A stretch of 64,000 nt of DNA from an uncultured Acidimicrobiales bacterium (GCA_905480195.1 CAJQPN010000024.1:31483-95482); one strand, 5' to 3'; counted from the first letter of the stretch, positions 44,527 to 53,914 are shown. The notes: a model not told the origin generated them from the sequence alone. Made by a program: numbers and translations.

Positions 44527-45084
44527 ATGCCCGAGTACGACCCGACCGACGCAGCGGCTCGCCGACCGTTCTCCCTGATGCAGTGGATCGACGATCACCG
44601 AGCCGAACTCACACCGCCAGTCGCGAACAAGCAGGTGTTCCGCGAGGCCGACATGATCATCATGATGGTCGGCGGCGGTAACGAGCGGAACGACTTCCAC
44701 GAGGACCCACGCGAGGAATTCTTCTACCAGATCAAGGGTGACATGGAGCTCTGGCTGTGGCCCGAGGAGGGCACGGCACCGTTCCAGATGCCGATTCGCG
44801 AAGGCGACATCTACCTCCTCCCCCCCAACCTGAAACACTCGCCGCAACGCCCGGATCCGGATTCGATCGGGCTGGTCGTGGAGTACCAGCGGCCCCTCGG
44901 TGAAATCGACGCCTTCGAGTGGCCGTGCCCGAACTGTCATCGGCTCGTCCATCGCGTCGAGATCCAGGTGCAGGCGATCGATAAGGACCTTCCGCCGTTG
45001 TTCGCTGCCTTTCACGGCAACGAGACCGCTCGCACCTGCCGGCATTGCGGCACTGTGCATCCGGGCAAGGAGTACCGCCTGTGA
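44527..45084 (+). CDS. nbaC: 3-hydroxyanthranilate 3,4-dioxygenase
   Basis: 185 aa cupin that opens 3-hydroxyanthranilate to 2-amino-3-carboxymuconate semialdehyde, which cyclises to quinolinate. The Fe site is FHEDPREEFFYQ (His and Glu, about 54-65) with a later His in NLKHSPQRP; the bacterial-type rubredoxin-like Zn site is CPNC...CRHCG (about 136-180). ATG 44527 is chosen because GAGGAGG lies 5 nt before it; ATG 44509, overlapping the MarR stop, would add six residues. The kynureninase start overlaps its stop by 4 nt. Confidence 0.9.
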   Translation: MPEYDPTDAAARRPFSLMQWIDDHRAELTPPVANKQVFREADMIIMMVGGGNERNDFHEDPREEFFYQIKGDMELWLWPEEGTAPFQMPIREGDIYLLPPNLKHSPQRPDPDSIGLVVEYQRPLGEIDAFEWPCPNCHRLVHRVEIQVQAIDKDLPPLFAAFHGNETARTCRHCGTVHPGKEYRL

Positions 45085-46325
45085 CCGCCACCTTGACTGC
45101 CGCCGAACTCGATGCCGCCGACCCGCTCGGCCACCTTCGCAACGAGTTCCATCTTCCAGGTGAGCTGTATCTCGTGGGCAACTCGCTGGGTGCGTTACCA
45201 AAGTCCGCTCCTGGCTACGTCGCCACCGAGTTCGACCGTTGGGCAACGCTCGGTGTCGAAGGCCACTTCACCGGCGAACTCGCCTGGAAGGACTACCACA
45301 CGCTGGTAAGCGATCAGCTCGCCCGACTCGTCGGTGCCGGCCCCGACGAGGTCGTGGCGATGAACGGCCTCACCGTCAACCTTCACTTGCTGATGATCAG
45401 CTTCTACCGGCCCACCCCGAAACGCCACAAGGTGTTGATCGAGGCGCATGCCTTCCCGTCCGATCACTTCGCGGCCGAGTCGCAGATACGCCAACGGGGG
45501 TTCGACCCGGCCGACTCGCTCATCACCCTTGCCCCCAGAGCGGGCGAGGAGACTCTTCGAACCGACGACATCCTCGCTGCGATCGCAGCACATGGCACCG
45601 AACTCGCGCTGGTGATGCTCCCGGGTGTTCAGTACTACACCGGCCAGGTCATGCCGATGGCTGCCGTCACCGCGGCCGGACACGCCGTCGGCGCCGTGGT
45701 CGGCCTTGATCTCGCCCACGCGATCGGCAACATCGAACTCAACCTGCACGAGTGGAACGTCGATTTCGCAGCCTGGTGCTCTTACAAGTACCTGAACAGT
45801 GGGCCCGGTGGAGTAGCCGGCGCCTACGTCCACCGCCGCCACGTCACCGATCAATCGCTGCCCAAGCTCCTCGGCTGGTGGGGAACCAACCCATCGACTC
45901 GTTTCGAGATGGCCACCGACTTCGATGCCATCTCCTCCGTCGAGTCGTGGCAGCTCTCGAATGCCCCGGTGCTGGCTATGGCAGCCCTGCGTGCCTCGCT
46001 CGATCTCTTCGACGAGGCCGGCGGAATCGGACCACTGCGAGCCAAATCCGAGCGACAGATCGAGTTCTTCGATCAACGACTCGCCCAAGTGCTCGGCGAC
46101 AGAGTGATCAACATCACGCCCCAAGCGCTCGAGGAGCGCGGTTGCCAGTTCGCCCTGCGCGTCGCTGCCGGTGACGGCAAGCGGGTGTACGAAGCGCTCG
46201 AAGCCGCCCGGGTGCTCTGCGACTGGCGCGAGCCCGACGTCATCCGCGTGGCTCCGGTGCCTCTGTACAACTCCTTCACCGACATCGAGCGCTTCGTGCA
46301 GATCCTCGATGGGATCGTGCGATGA
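45081..46325 (+). CDS. kynU: Kynureninase
   Basis: 414 aa PLP enzyme that cleaves (3-hydroxy)kynurenine to (3-hydroxy)anthranilate and alanine. Marks: YLVGNSLGALPK (about 31), GHFTGELAWKDYH (about 57), GLDLAHAIGN, the PLP lysine in WCSYKYLNSGPGG near residue 235, and GWWGTNPSTRFEM. GTG 45081 overlaps the HAAO stop (GTGA) and has GGAG at the right distance. Length is as in known kynureninases. Confidence 0.93.
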   Translation: MTATLTAAELDAADPLGHLRNEFHLPGELYLVGNSLGALPKSAPGYVATEFDRWATLGVEGHFTGELAWKDYHTLVSDQLARLVGAGPDEVVAMNGLTVNLHLLMISFYRPTPKRHKVLIEAHAFPSDHFAAESQIRQRGFDPADSLITLAPRAGEETLRTDDILAAIAAHGTELALVMLPGVQYYTGQVMPMAAVTAAGHAVGAVVGLDLAHAIGNIELNLHEWNVDFAAWCSYKYLNSGPGGVAGAYVHRRHVTDQSLPKLLGWWGTNPSTRFEMATDFDAISSVESWQLSNAPVLAMAALRASLDLFDEAGGIGPLRAKSERQIEFFDQRLAQVLGDRVINITPQALEERGCQFALRVAAGDGKRVYEALEAARVLCDWREPDVIRVAPVPLYNSFTDIERFVQILDGIVR

Positions 46326-47680
46326 GCGCGCTCCGTTCTCCAATCGTCGTGGCTGGTGCCGGGCCGGCCGGATCACTGCTTGCGATCTATCTCGCCCGCC
46401 AAGGGCACGAGGTCACCATTTACGAACGTCGCTCCGATCTGCGTGCGACCGACGTCGATGTCGGTCGCTCGATCAACCTGGCCCTCGCCACCCGCGGCAT
46501 CGTCCCACTGGTGGAGATCGGCGCGATCGGGCGGGTCGACGAGATCACCATCCCAATGCGGGGCCGAATGATCCACGCCGACAACGATTCGACCCCGGCG
46601 TTGCAGCCGTACGGTTCCCACCCCCACGAGGTCATCCACTCCGTGTCGCGCAGCGATCTCAACGCCATCTTGCTCGACGAGGCCGAAGCGACCGGACGAG
46701 TGCGAATCGAGTTCGAACGCCGACTTGAGGCCGTCGACTTCGAGACATCAACCCTCACCTTTCACGACGGTTCGTCCGAACCGTTCGGGGTGGTGTTCGG
46801 ATGTGATGGCGCAGGCTCACCGGTTCGCAAGGCAATCGAAGCCGCCGGATCGTGCACATCGCACACCGAATGGCTCGACCACGACTACAAGGAGCTGACC
46901 CTACGGCCCGGTGCCGACGGGACACACCGCCTCGACCCGAATGCTCTGCACATCTGGCCGCGCGGCGAGTTGATGCTGATCGCCCTCGCCAACCCCGGGG
47001 GCGACTTCACCGTGACACTGTTTGCGCCGAAAGCCGTCTTCGCCGACCTCGCCGACGCCACCTCGGTCGACGCCTTCTTCACCGACGAGTTCCCCGACTT
47101 CGCTGCGATGGTGCCAGATCTCACCGACCAGTTCGCAAACAACCCGACCGGCGCGCTCGGCACCCTCCGCACCGACGGCTGGAGCCACAACGACCAGGCG
47201 ATCGTGATCGGCGACGCTGCGCACGCCATCGTCCCCTTCCACGGCCAGGGCATGAACGCCGCCATGGAGTCGGCCAGAGCACTCGCAGCCCACCTGGCCA
47301 GCACCCCAGACGATGTCGCTGGCGCATTCCGACGCTTCGAGACAGATCGGCGACCCGACACCGACGCCATCGCCCGAATGGCCCTCGACAACTACATCGA
47401 GATGCGGTCCGGTGTCGTCGATCCTGACTATGTCGCCCAACGAACACTGGCGCTCGAACTCGAACGGCGACACCCGACCCTACTGAGCCCTCGCTACAAC
47501 ATGGTCATGTTCTCGACCATGCCGTACGCAGAGGCGCTACGCCGGGCTGCACGCCAGAGTGAGATCATCGCCGACGCCCTCGCCGACCCGGACCTCGACG
47601 TCGATTCACTCGTGCGAACGCTCCCACCACTCCCTGAGCTCGACCCGCTCGCCGATCCGGAAGCGCTGTCCGTCTCATGA
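46322..47680 (+). CDS. kmo: Kynurenine 3-monooxygenase
   Basis: 452 aa FAD monooxygenase. VVAGAGPAGSLLAIYLARQGHEVTIYERR is the FAD motif at 10-38; RSINLALATRG follows, the DG motif is FGCDGAGSPVRK, and GDAAHAIVPFHGQGMNAAME near residue 300 is the second FAD site. It hydroxylates L-kynurenine with NADPH and O2. The C-terminal hydrophobic membrane anchor seen in eukaryotes is absent. ATGA overlap with kynU. Confidence 0.93.
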   Translation: MSALRSPIVVAGAGPAGSLLAIYLARQGHEVTIYERRSDLRATDVDVGRSINLALATRGIVPLVEIGAIGRVDEITIPMRGRMIHADNDSTPALQPYGSHPHEVIHSVSRSDLNAILLDEAEATGRVRIEFERRLEAVDFETSTLTFHDGSSEPFGVVFGCDGAGSPVRKAIEAAGSCTSHTEWLDHDYKELTLRPGADGTHRLDPNALHIWPRGELMLIALANPGGDFTVTLFAPKAVFADLADATSVDAFFTDEFPDFAAMVPDLTDQFANNPTGALGTLRTDGWSHNDQAIVIGDAAHAIVPFHGQGMNAAMESARALAAHLASTPDDVAGAFRRFETDRRPDTDAIARMALDNYIEMRSGVVDPDYVAQRTLALELERRHPTLLSPRYNMVMFSTMPYAEALRRAARQSEIIADALADPDLDVDSLVRTLPPLPELDPLADPEALSVS

Positions 47681-48474
47681 GCACCGAGCCACTCACCTAC
47701 TCGAGCTACCTGCGAATCGACGACCTCCTCAGCCTCCAGACCCGTCGATCCACCGATCCGCGAACAGGCGAGGCCGAACACGATGAGCTGCTGTTCATCG
47801 TGATCCACCAGGTGTACGAACTGTGGTTCAAGCAGCTGTTGCACGAACTCGACTATGTGGTGGCGGCGATGTTCACCAACAACCTCGCAACCGCACGGCT
47901 CCACATGAAGCGCGTGCTGAAGATTCTGAAAACACTTGTCGGCCAGGTGGACATTCTCGAGACGATGACCCCGGCGGAGTTCGCAAGCTTCCGTGAGTTC
48001 CTCGACTCAGCAAGTGGCTTCCAATCTGCACAGTTTCGCGAACTCGAGTTCGTGCTCGGTATGAAAGACCGAGTCCAACTCGACTGGTTCTCGGGCCATG
48101 AGCGCGAGCGTCTCGAACGCCGCTTCGGCGAGGCAACCTTGTGGGACGCCTTCATCGCTGCGATGGTCAGCCACGGCATGGACGTGCCAGTCAGTGCGAC
48201 TGAACGCGACGTCACCCAGACCATCGTTGAAGATCCCGCGCTCCAAGCGCTCATCCTGCGTGAGTATCACGACGAGGCGTTCGCGGCTGTCTGCGAAACA
48301 CTGACCGACCTCGACGAAGGCCTTCAGGAGTGGCGCTACCGCCATGTGATGATGGTGCGCCGCACCATCGGGACCAAGCACGGCACCGGCGGATCCGACG
48401 GCGCTGCCTACCTCCAAACCACGCTGTTTCGCCCTGCGTTCCCAGACCTGTGGGCGATCCGCACCGAGTTCTGA
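47677..48474 (+). CDS. kynA: Tryptophan 2,3-dioxygenase
   Basis: 265 aa heme dioxygenase that opens the indole ring of L-Trp to N-formylkynurenine, the first step of the pathway. LTYSSYLRIDDLLSLQ, HDELLFIVIHQVYELWFKQLLHELD (about 27-52), SGFQSAQFRELEFVLG and the terminal GTGGSDGAAYLQTTL are diagnostic; the proximal heme His lies in the RRTIGTKHGTGG block near residue 234. It overlaps kmo by 4 nt. No kynurenine formamidase gene is in this window. Confidence 0.94.
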   Translation: MSTEPLTYSSYLRIDDLLSLQTRRSTDPRTGEAEHDELLFIVIHQVYELWFKQLLHELDYVVAAMFTNNLATARLHMKRVLKILKTLVGQVDILETMTPAEFASFREFLDSASGFQSAQFRELEFVLGMKDRVQLDWFSGHERERLERRFGEATLWDAFIAAMVSHGMDVPVSATERDVTQTIVEDPALQALILREYHDEAFAAVCETLTDLDEGLQEWRYRHVMMVRRTIGTKHGTGGSDGAAYLQTTLFRPAFPDLWAIRTEF

Positions 48475-48488
48475 CCGAAAGCGCACCG

Positions 48489-49925
48489 ATGACCACCTAC
48501 CCCGACCTTCGACTCTTCATCGGCGGCGAGTGGCGGACCAGCGCCGACACGCTGCCCGTCGTCAACCCGTCGACGGAAGAGACCATCGGCCGTCTCCCCG
48601 TCGCATCAACAACCGATCTCGACGATGCTCTTCGCGCCGCCGAGCGCGGGTTCGAGGTCTGGCGTGCGACCGCGCCGCGTGACCGAGCCGATCTGATTCG
48701 CGAGGCGGCGCGGCTGCTTCGGGCGCGCCAAGACGAGATTGCCCACTCGATCACTCTCGAGCACGGCAAGCCGTTTCACCAGGCCCGTCTCGAGGTCATC
48801 CGCGGTGCCGAGTTCTTCGAGTGGGATGCCGGTGAAGCGGTCCGAACGTACGGACGGGTCATCCCGAGCGCACCCGGCGTTCGCTACATCGTCCACCACC
48901 AGCCGATCGGCCCTGTCGCCGCCTTCTCACCGTGGAATTTCCCGATGAGCCAACCCGCCCGCAAGGTCGCTGGTGCCCTCGCGAGCGGCTGTTCGATCAT
49001 TCTGAAAGCTGCGGAGGAAACCCCTGCCGGGGCTATGCACATCGCTCAAGCGTTCGAAGACGCCGGCCTCCCCGACGGGGTGCTCAATCTCGTCTTCGGT
49101 GTCCCTGCCGACATCTCCCACCACCTCATCCCGAGCCCGATCACGAAACTCGTGGCCTTCACCGGTTCGACGGCGGTCGGTCGCCACCTGACCGGGATCG
49201 CCTCAGATCACATGACACCGGTGCTGATGGAACTCGGTGGCCATGCCCCCGTCATCGTGTGCGAAGACACCGACGTCGACGAAGCGGCAGTGACCTCTGC
49301 GATTCGCAAAATGCGCAACGCAGGGCAGGTGTGCACCTCTCCCACGCGATTCTTCGTCCACGAGACAATCTACGACCGGTTCCTCGACCGCTTCGCCGAA
49401 CGGTGCGCCGCGACGGTCGTGGGGGACGGCTTCACCGAATCGGTTGAGATGGGGCCGCTCGCCAACGGCCGCCGGATCACCGCGCTCACCGACTTCGTGG
49501 CCGATGCTGTCGACACCGGCGCCACCCTTGTTACCGGGGGAAACCGCATCGACCGACGCGGCTACTTCTTCGAGCCAACCGTGCTCGCCGGAGTCCCCGA
49601 CCACGCACGCGTGATGCAGGAGGAACCGTTCGGTCCGCTCGCCATCGTCAACCCGGTCACCTCGCTCGACGAAGCGATCGAGCAAGCCAACAGCGTGCCG
49701 TACGGACTTGCGGCATACGGCTTCACGAACCGGGCCGACTACGCCGATCGGATGGTCGATCACGTTGAGACCGGCAATCTGTCGATCAACACCCTCGAAG
49801 CATCACTGCCCGAAACCCCCTTCGGCGGCGTGAAATCGAGCGGCTACGGCCGCGAGGGAGGCACCGAAGGTCTCTACCACTACACGGTCGTCAAGAACGT
49901 GTCTCACAGCATGACGATCGTCTGA
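48489..49925 (+). CDS. NAD(P)-dependent aldehyde dehydrogenase
   Basis: 478 aa ALDH. SPWNFPMSQPARKVAGAL, the NAD-binding FTGSTAVGRHL, the general-base Glu in MELGGHAP and the nucleophile Cys in NAGQVCTSPTRF near residue 283 are all present; GGVKSSGYGREGG closes the sequence. It resembles succinate-semialdehyde/2-aminomuconate-semialdehyde dehydrogenases. In the kynurenine operon an aminomuconate-semialdehyde substrate is plausible, but the ACMS decarboxylase that would supply it is not here. 14 nt after kynA. Confidence 0.87.
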   Translation: MTTYPDLRLFIGGEWRTSADTLPVVNPSTEETIGRLPVASTTDLDDALRAAERGFEVWRATAPRDRADLIREAARLLRARQDEIAHSITLEHGKPFHQARLEVIRGAEFFEWDAGEAVRTYGRVIPSAPGVRYIVHHQPIGPVAAFSPWNFPMSQPARKVAGALASGCSIILKAAEETPAGAMHIAQAFEDAGLPDGVLNLVFGVPADISHHLIPSPITKLVAFTGSTAVGRHLTGIASDHMTPVLMELGGHAPVIVCEDTDVDEAAVTSAIRKMRNAGQVCTSPTRFFVHETIYDRFLDRFAERCAATVVGDGFTESVEMGPLANGRRITALTDFVADAVDTGATLVTGGNRIDRRGYFFEPTVLAGVPDHARVMQEEPFGPLAIVNPVTSLDEAIEQANSVPYGLAAYGFTNRADYADRMVDHVETGNLSINTLEASLPETPFGGVKSSGYGREGGTEGLYHYTVVKNVSHSMTIV

Positions 49926-49941
49926 GGAGGACGGACAACCG

Positions 49942-50895
49942 ATGCGCTACACCAAGGCCGAAGCAAAGGCCCATGCCCAAGCGACCATGACCGGTATTTG
50001 GGCTGCGGCACTCATGCCCTTCGATGATCAGCTTCGGATCGATGAGGACGGTTTCCGCGAGAATGTCCGCCACTGGACGCAAGACCTCGGGATCCAAGGG
50101 TTGTTCATCTCAGGCAAGCAGGGCGAGTTCTACGCCATGACGCTCGAAGAACGGAAACGAAGCTTCGAACTGGCAGTCGAGGCCACCGGCACTCATGCCC
50201 AAACGATCATGTCGTGCAGCGACCAGAACATGGACGTAGCGATTGAACTCGCCCGCCACGCCGAGATGTGTGGCGCTGACTACATCGTCGTGCACGCCCC
50301 CCTTCTCCACTTCACCAAGGAGCAGGATGAGACGTTGCTGCGCTACTACCGCACGATCGCCGCTTCCGTCGACATCGGCATTGCCCTGTGGAGCCACCCC
50401 GACAGCGGCTATCTGATGTCGCCCGACCTCTGCAACCGCCTCGCAGACATCGACAATGTCGTCGCGATCAAGTACTCGGTACCGCGAGACATGTACGCCG
50501 AACTCACCACGCTTGCATCCGACCGGATCCACGTCAGCACGTCCGCCGAGCACGAGTGGCTCGACAACATCATCGAGCTCGACTGGAAGCTCTACCTTTG
50601 CTCGTCACCTCCGTTCCTCATCCAGACTGCAAACGATCGACGGATGCACGACTACACCGAAGCCGCACTCGCAGGCCGCATTGACGAGGCGCGGGCCATC
50701 AGCACAACGCTGCAACCGGTGCGTGATGCCTTGATGGGTACCCGACCTGCCGAGAAACCGCACGCGCACCAGAAGTACTGGCAGGAACTCCTCGGGCAGG
50801 TCGGCGGCCGGGTCCGTGCCCCCATGCTCGAGTTGACCGACGACGAGAAGGCGGTGACCCGCGCCGCCTTCGAACAGTGCGGGCTGCAGGTGTGA
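49942..50895 (+). CDS. DapA/NAL-family class I aldolase-lyase
   Basis: 317 aa TIM barrel of the dihydrodipicolinate synthase family. GLFISGKQGEFYAMTLEERK near residue 52 is the family's substrate-carboxylate loop, and the Schiff-base lysine is in VVAIKYSVP near residue 177. The N-terminus MTGIWAAALMPFDD is normal. It is not a housekeeping DapA by context; the true reaction is unknown (pyruvate- or 2-oxoacid-linked cleavage or condensation is usual). Strong GAGGAGG precedes the ATG. Coupled to the next gene by GTGA. Confidence 0.8.
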   Translation: MRYTKAEAKAHAQATMTGIWAAALMPFDDQLRIDEDGFRENVRHWTQDLGIQGLFISGKQGEFYAMTLEERKRSFELAVEATGTHAQTIMSCSDQNMDVAIELARHAEMCGADYIVVHAPLLHFTKEQDETLLRYYRTIAASVDIGIALWSHPDSGYLMSPDLCNRLADIDNVVAIKYSVPRDMYAELTTLASDRIHVSTSAEHEWLDNIIELDWKLYLCSSPPFLIQTANDRRMHDYTEAALAGRIDEARAISTTLQPVRDALMGTRPAEKPHAHQKYWQELLGQVGGRVRAPMLELTDDEKAVTRAAFEQCGLQV

Positions 50896-51683
50896 GCCTT
50901 CGCGTCGTTCTCGTGGGCTGGGGGGCTATCGGCCGAACCGTCGCCGGGTTGCTCTCCACCGACAGTATCGAGCTCGTCGGCGTCGGTATCCGATCCGAAC
51001 GCAACCTCCCGGACGTTCCCACCACCGCAACCGTCATTACCGACCCACGCGATCTCAGCGCACTCGCACCCGACGTCGTCGCCGAGGCGGCCAGCCGCGA
51101 AGCTGTGATCCCTTGGGGCCGGGCTGCCCTCGCCGCCGGTGCCGACTTCGTTGTCTCGTCCGTGTCGGCCTTCGCCGATCCCGATGCGCTGGCCGACCTG
51201 CGGTCGGCTGCCATCGCAGGTGGTGCACAGGTCCAGATCCAAACCGGAGCCCTCACCGGCATCGATGCACTCGCTGCAGCCCGACCGATGCGCGTCGACA
51301 TCGTCCGCCACCGCATCGTGAAACCGCCGGCCGCATGGAAGGGAACACCCGCCGAGGACCTCTGTGATCTTGATGGTCTCACCGAGCCGACAGTGTTCTC
51401 GCGCAGCTCCGCGGCCCAAGCGGCCCGAACGTTCCCAAAGAACGCCAATGTGGCGATGACGACTGCGCTGGCCGGTATCGGGCCTGACGAGACCGAGATC
51501 ATTCTCGTCGCTGATCCGACGGCGGCCACGAACCGTCACGAACTCCACGCAGAGGGTGGCTTCGGCACGATGGATGTCGTGATGGCCAACAACCCACTAC
51601 TGACGAACCCGAAAACCTCGGCTATGGCCGCACTCAGCCTCGTACGCGCAATCGAGAACCGGGCGTCGCCGATCGCGATCTAG
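50892..51683 (+). CDS. nadX: L-aspartate dehydrogenase-like protein
   Basis: 263 aa. The NAD motif VVLVGWGAIGRTVAG is at residues 5-19. IVKPPAAWKGTPAEDL, EPTVFSRSSAAQAARTFPKNANVAMTTALAG and NRHELHAEGGFG match NadX, the last containing the catalytic His. NadX makes iminoaspartate for quinolinate synthesis or deaminates aspartate. Beside kynurenine genes and nadC it may feed NAD synthesis, but no nadA is present here; action on an amino/imino intermediate of the operon is another option. It faces nadC with 9 nt between stops. Confidence 0.82.
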   Translation: MSLRVVLVGWGAIGRTVAGLLSTDSIELVGVGIRSERNLPDVPTTATVITDPRDLSALAPDVVAEAASREAVIPWGRAALAAGADFVVSSVSAFADPDALADLRSAAIAGGAQVQIQTGALTGIDALAAARPMRVDIVRHRIVKPPAAWKGTPAEDLCDLDGLTEPTVFSRSSAAQAARTFPKNANVAMTTALAGIGPDETEIILVADPTAATNRHELHAEGGFGTMDVVMANNPLLTNPKTSAMAALSLVRAIENRASPIAI

Positions 51684-51692
51684 GAGCGGTGC

Positions 51693-52604
51693 TCAGATGA
51701 CCGTTTCCCAGTCGAGCCCGATGTCGAGCGCCCGCACCGAGTGGGTGAGCTCGCCTACCGCGATGTAGTCGACGCCGGTCGAGGCCACCTCAGCCGCAGT
51801 CTCGAGGGTCAGGCCACCACTTGCTTCGAGCCGAACCTCCGGCCCGATCTCGTCGCGTAGCGCCACCGCAACGCGCATCTGATCGGGTGTGAAGTTGTCG
51901 ATCAGCACCTCGTCGGCGCCTGCTTCGATCGCAATGCGGAGTCCGTCGAGGCAGTCGACTTCGACCTCGACCGGGATCGTCCCTTCGAGATCGCGCACTG
52001 CGGTAAAGGCCTCGGCCACCCCGCCAGCACTGGCAACGTGGTTGTCTTTGACCAACGCAGCGTCGAAGAGGCCCATGCGATGGTTGACCCCGCCACCGCA
52101 GCGAACGGCGTACTTCTGAATCGCTCGAAGACCTGGAAGCGTCTTGCGCGTATCGCGGACGGTTGCACTGGTTCCGGCGAGCGCTGCTACCCAGCGAGCG
52201 GTCTGGGACGAAATCCCCGAGAGATGGCAGAGCACGTTGAGTGCGCTCCGTTCAGCCGTGAGCAACAAGCCCGTCGGGGCGGTGGCTCGGGCGACCGAAG
52301 AACCCGACTCGACCACATCTCCGTCGGCGACCAAGTAGTCGAAGCTGCTCGCTGCCTCACCGCACACCATTTCGACCACCGCAGCTGCGATCGGAAGGCC
52401 GGCGACGACACCGGCTTCACGAGCCGTAAACGTCACGGCACAACGTTGATCGATGGGGATCGTCGCAACCGATGTGACGTCAATACCGTCGGCAAGATCT
52501 TCCACGAGCGCAACTCGGATCAGGGCCTCGACCGCCGACGAGTCCAGGCCGGCGACATGTAGTCGCGTGACGGTGTCAACGGACAAAGGATGAAGAACGA
52601 GCAC
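51693..52604 (-). CDS. nadC: Nicotinate-nucleotide pyrophosphorylase (quinolinate phosphoribosyltransferase)
   Basis: 303 aa. LVEDLADGIDVTS near residue 33, ALNVLCHLSGISSQTARWV, TRKTLPGLRAIQKYAVRCGGGVNHRMGL and IEVEVDCLDG-type strands give the QPRTase fold; R and K of the RKT and KYA segments bind quinolinate and PRPP. It converts quinolinate to nicotinate mononucleotide. GTG 52604 has TAGCGT 6 nt upstream. It lies convergent to the operon whose HAAO makes quinolinate's precursor. Confidence 0.93.
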   Translation of the reverse strand: MLVLHPLSVDTVTRLHVAGLDSSAVEALIRVALVEDLADGIDVTSVATIPIDQRCAVTFTAREAGVVAGLPIAAAVVEMVCGEAASSFDYLVADGDVVESGSSVARATAPTGLLLTAERSALNVLCHLSGISSQTARWVAALAGTSATVRDTRKTLPGLRAIQKYAVRCGGGVNHRMGLFDAALVKDNHVASAGGVAEAFTAVRDLEGTIPVEVEVDCLDGLRIAIEAGADEVLIDNFTPDQMRVAVALRDEIGPEVRLEASGGLTLETAAEVASTGVDYIAVGELTHSVRALDIGLDWETVI

Positions 52605-52696
52605 AGCGCGACGCTAGCCAGATCCAGGGGCGGTGGCGTGGGGGGCGTCGAGCACCCCGTCTCCCATCGACCCGGAGCGTCGCCTACCGTGCAGCT

Positions 52697-53575
52697 ATGG
52701 CGAACACTCGGGCTGATCCTCTTTCGGAGCTGCGCGAGCGGATCGGGCGTGGCGTGCGAGCGATGTTGGCTGGAGACCCTGAGCCCCGCACGCTTCCTCC
52801 ATTCGAGGGTGACCGCCGCTTTCCGCCGACGTCTGCGGTGTGGGCAGTCCACAGCGACCTCTCCATGCTCGTCGGTGGGCTCCGAGCCTTGTTACTCCAG
52901 ACCTTGCATCCGCCGACGCTTGCGGGGGTCACCCAACACTCCACCTACCAAACCGACCCACTCGGGCGCCTCCAGCGCACAGGGGCGTTCCTCGGGACCA
53001 CCACATTCGGGTCCCGAGCCGACGCCAATCAAGCGGTGGCGATGGTCCGCACGGTGCACGAACACGTCGTCGGCACCACCCGCGACGGCACGCCGTATGC
53101 CGCAACCGATCCCCACCTGCTCGCCTGGGTCCACTGCACCGAGGCAGACAGCTTCCTTCGGGCTCGTATGCGGTACGGCTCCGAGCCGCTTCCATCCGGC
53201 ATGGCCGACCGCTATGTCGCCGAAATCGGCGAGATCGGCGCCGAACTCGGCGTAATCGAGCCACCGCAGAACCGACAGGACCTCCGAGAACGTCTCCAGA
53301 GCTACCGGTCGGAGTTGGCGGTATCTGCCGATACGCACGAGACCGTCCGGTTTCTTGCCTTTCCCCCCTTGTCGTTTGTGGCGCGAGCTCCGTACGGCGT
53401 TGTCTTCGCCGCTGCCACATCAATGCTGCCTGGCTTCGCGCAGCGCCAGCTGCGCCTACCTGTCGTGCCGCTGGCTGAGCCGCTCGCGATCAGGCCAGCC
53501 GCCACACTGCTCCTCCGCACGATCGGTTGGGCACTCGGTGAACACCCGGCTCGCCTTGCTGCCCGGCAGGCCTGA
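52697..53575 (+). CDS. MpaB-like oxygenase (DUF2236)
   Basis: 292 aa all-alpha protein. MVRTVHEHVVGTTRDGTPYAATDPHLLAWVHCTEADSFL (about 115-153) is the DUF2236/MpaB signature with the heme-linked His. Related proteins (Lcp rubber oxygenase, MpaB) are heme b oxygenases acting on isoprenoid chains. No Tat or Sec signal is evident, and the substrate is unknown. TACCGT 6 nt before ATG fits the leaderless pattern. A MazG-like gene follows. Confidence 0.82.
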   Translation: MANTRADPLSELRERIGRGVRAMLAGDPEPRTLPPFEGDRRFPPTSAVWAVHSDLSMLVGGLRALLLQTLHPPTLAGVTQHSTYQTDPLGRLQRTGAFLGTTTFGSRADANQAVAMVRTVHEHVVGTTRDGTPYAATDPHLLAWVHCTEADSFLRARMRYGSEPLPSGMADRYVAEIGEIGAELGVIEPPQNRQDLRERLQSYRSELAVSADTHETVRFLAFPPLSFVARAPYGVVFAAATSMLPGFAQRQLRLPVVPLAEPLAIRPAATLLLRTIGWALGEHPARLAARQA

Positions 53576-53589
53576 CTACGCTCGCCGAC

Positions 53590-53841
53590 ATGGACCTGAC
53601 CGAACTACAGCGGTTGATGGAAGCGTTGTATGGCCAAAGCGACCGGGCACGCGGCGTCCCCTCGACCGTTGCCTGGCTGGCCGAAGAACTCGGCGAACTC
53701 GCACAAGCCGTCCGCAAGGGCACGCGCGAACAGCAGGTCCACGAGTTCGGCGACGTTCTGGCGTGGCTCGCATCTCTGGCGAATCAGATGGACATCACAC
53801 TCGACGAGGCGATGCAGCGCTACCTCGACAACCCTCCCTGA
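53590..53841 (+). CDS. MazG-like nucleotide pyrophosphohydrolase
   Basis: 83 aa, single MazG helical domain. EELGELAQAVRKG (about 32-44) and EFGDVLAWLASLAN (about 52-65) give the EExxE...ExxD metal-binding pattern. Such short members hydrolyse non-canonical NTPs as dimers or tetramers. TACGCT 7 nt before ATG suggests its own leaderless transcript despite the 14-nt gap to the previous gene. Confidence 0.8.
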   Translation: MDLTELQRLMEALYGQSDRARGVPSTVAWLAEELGELAQAVRKGTREQQVHEFGDVLAWLASLANQMDITLDEAMQRYLDNPP

Positions 53842-53914
53842 TCGGCACCGAGCGGTAGGGCGATCCAGCCGGCAACGAGATACGACGTCGGGCGAGCGGT
53901 CAGGAGCGACCGGG

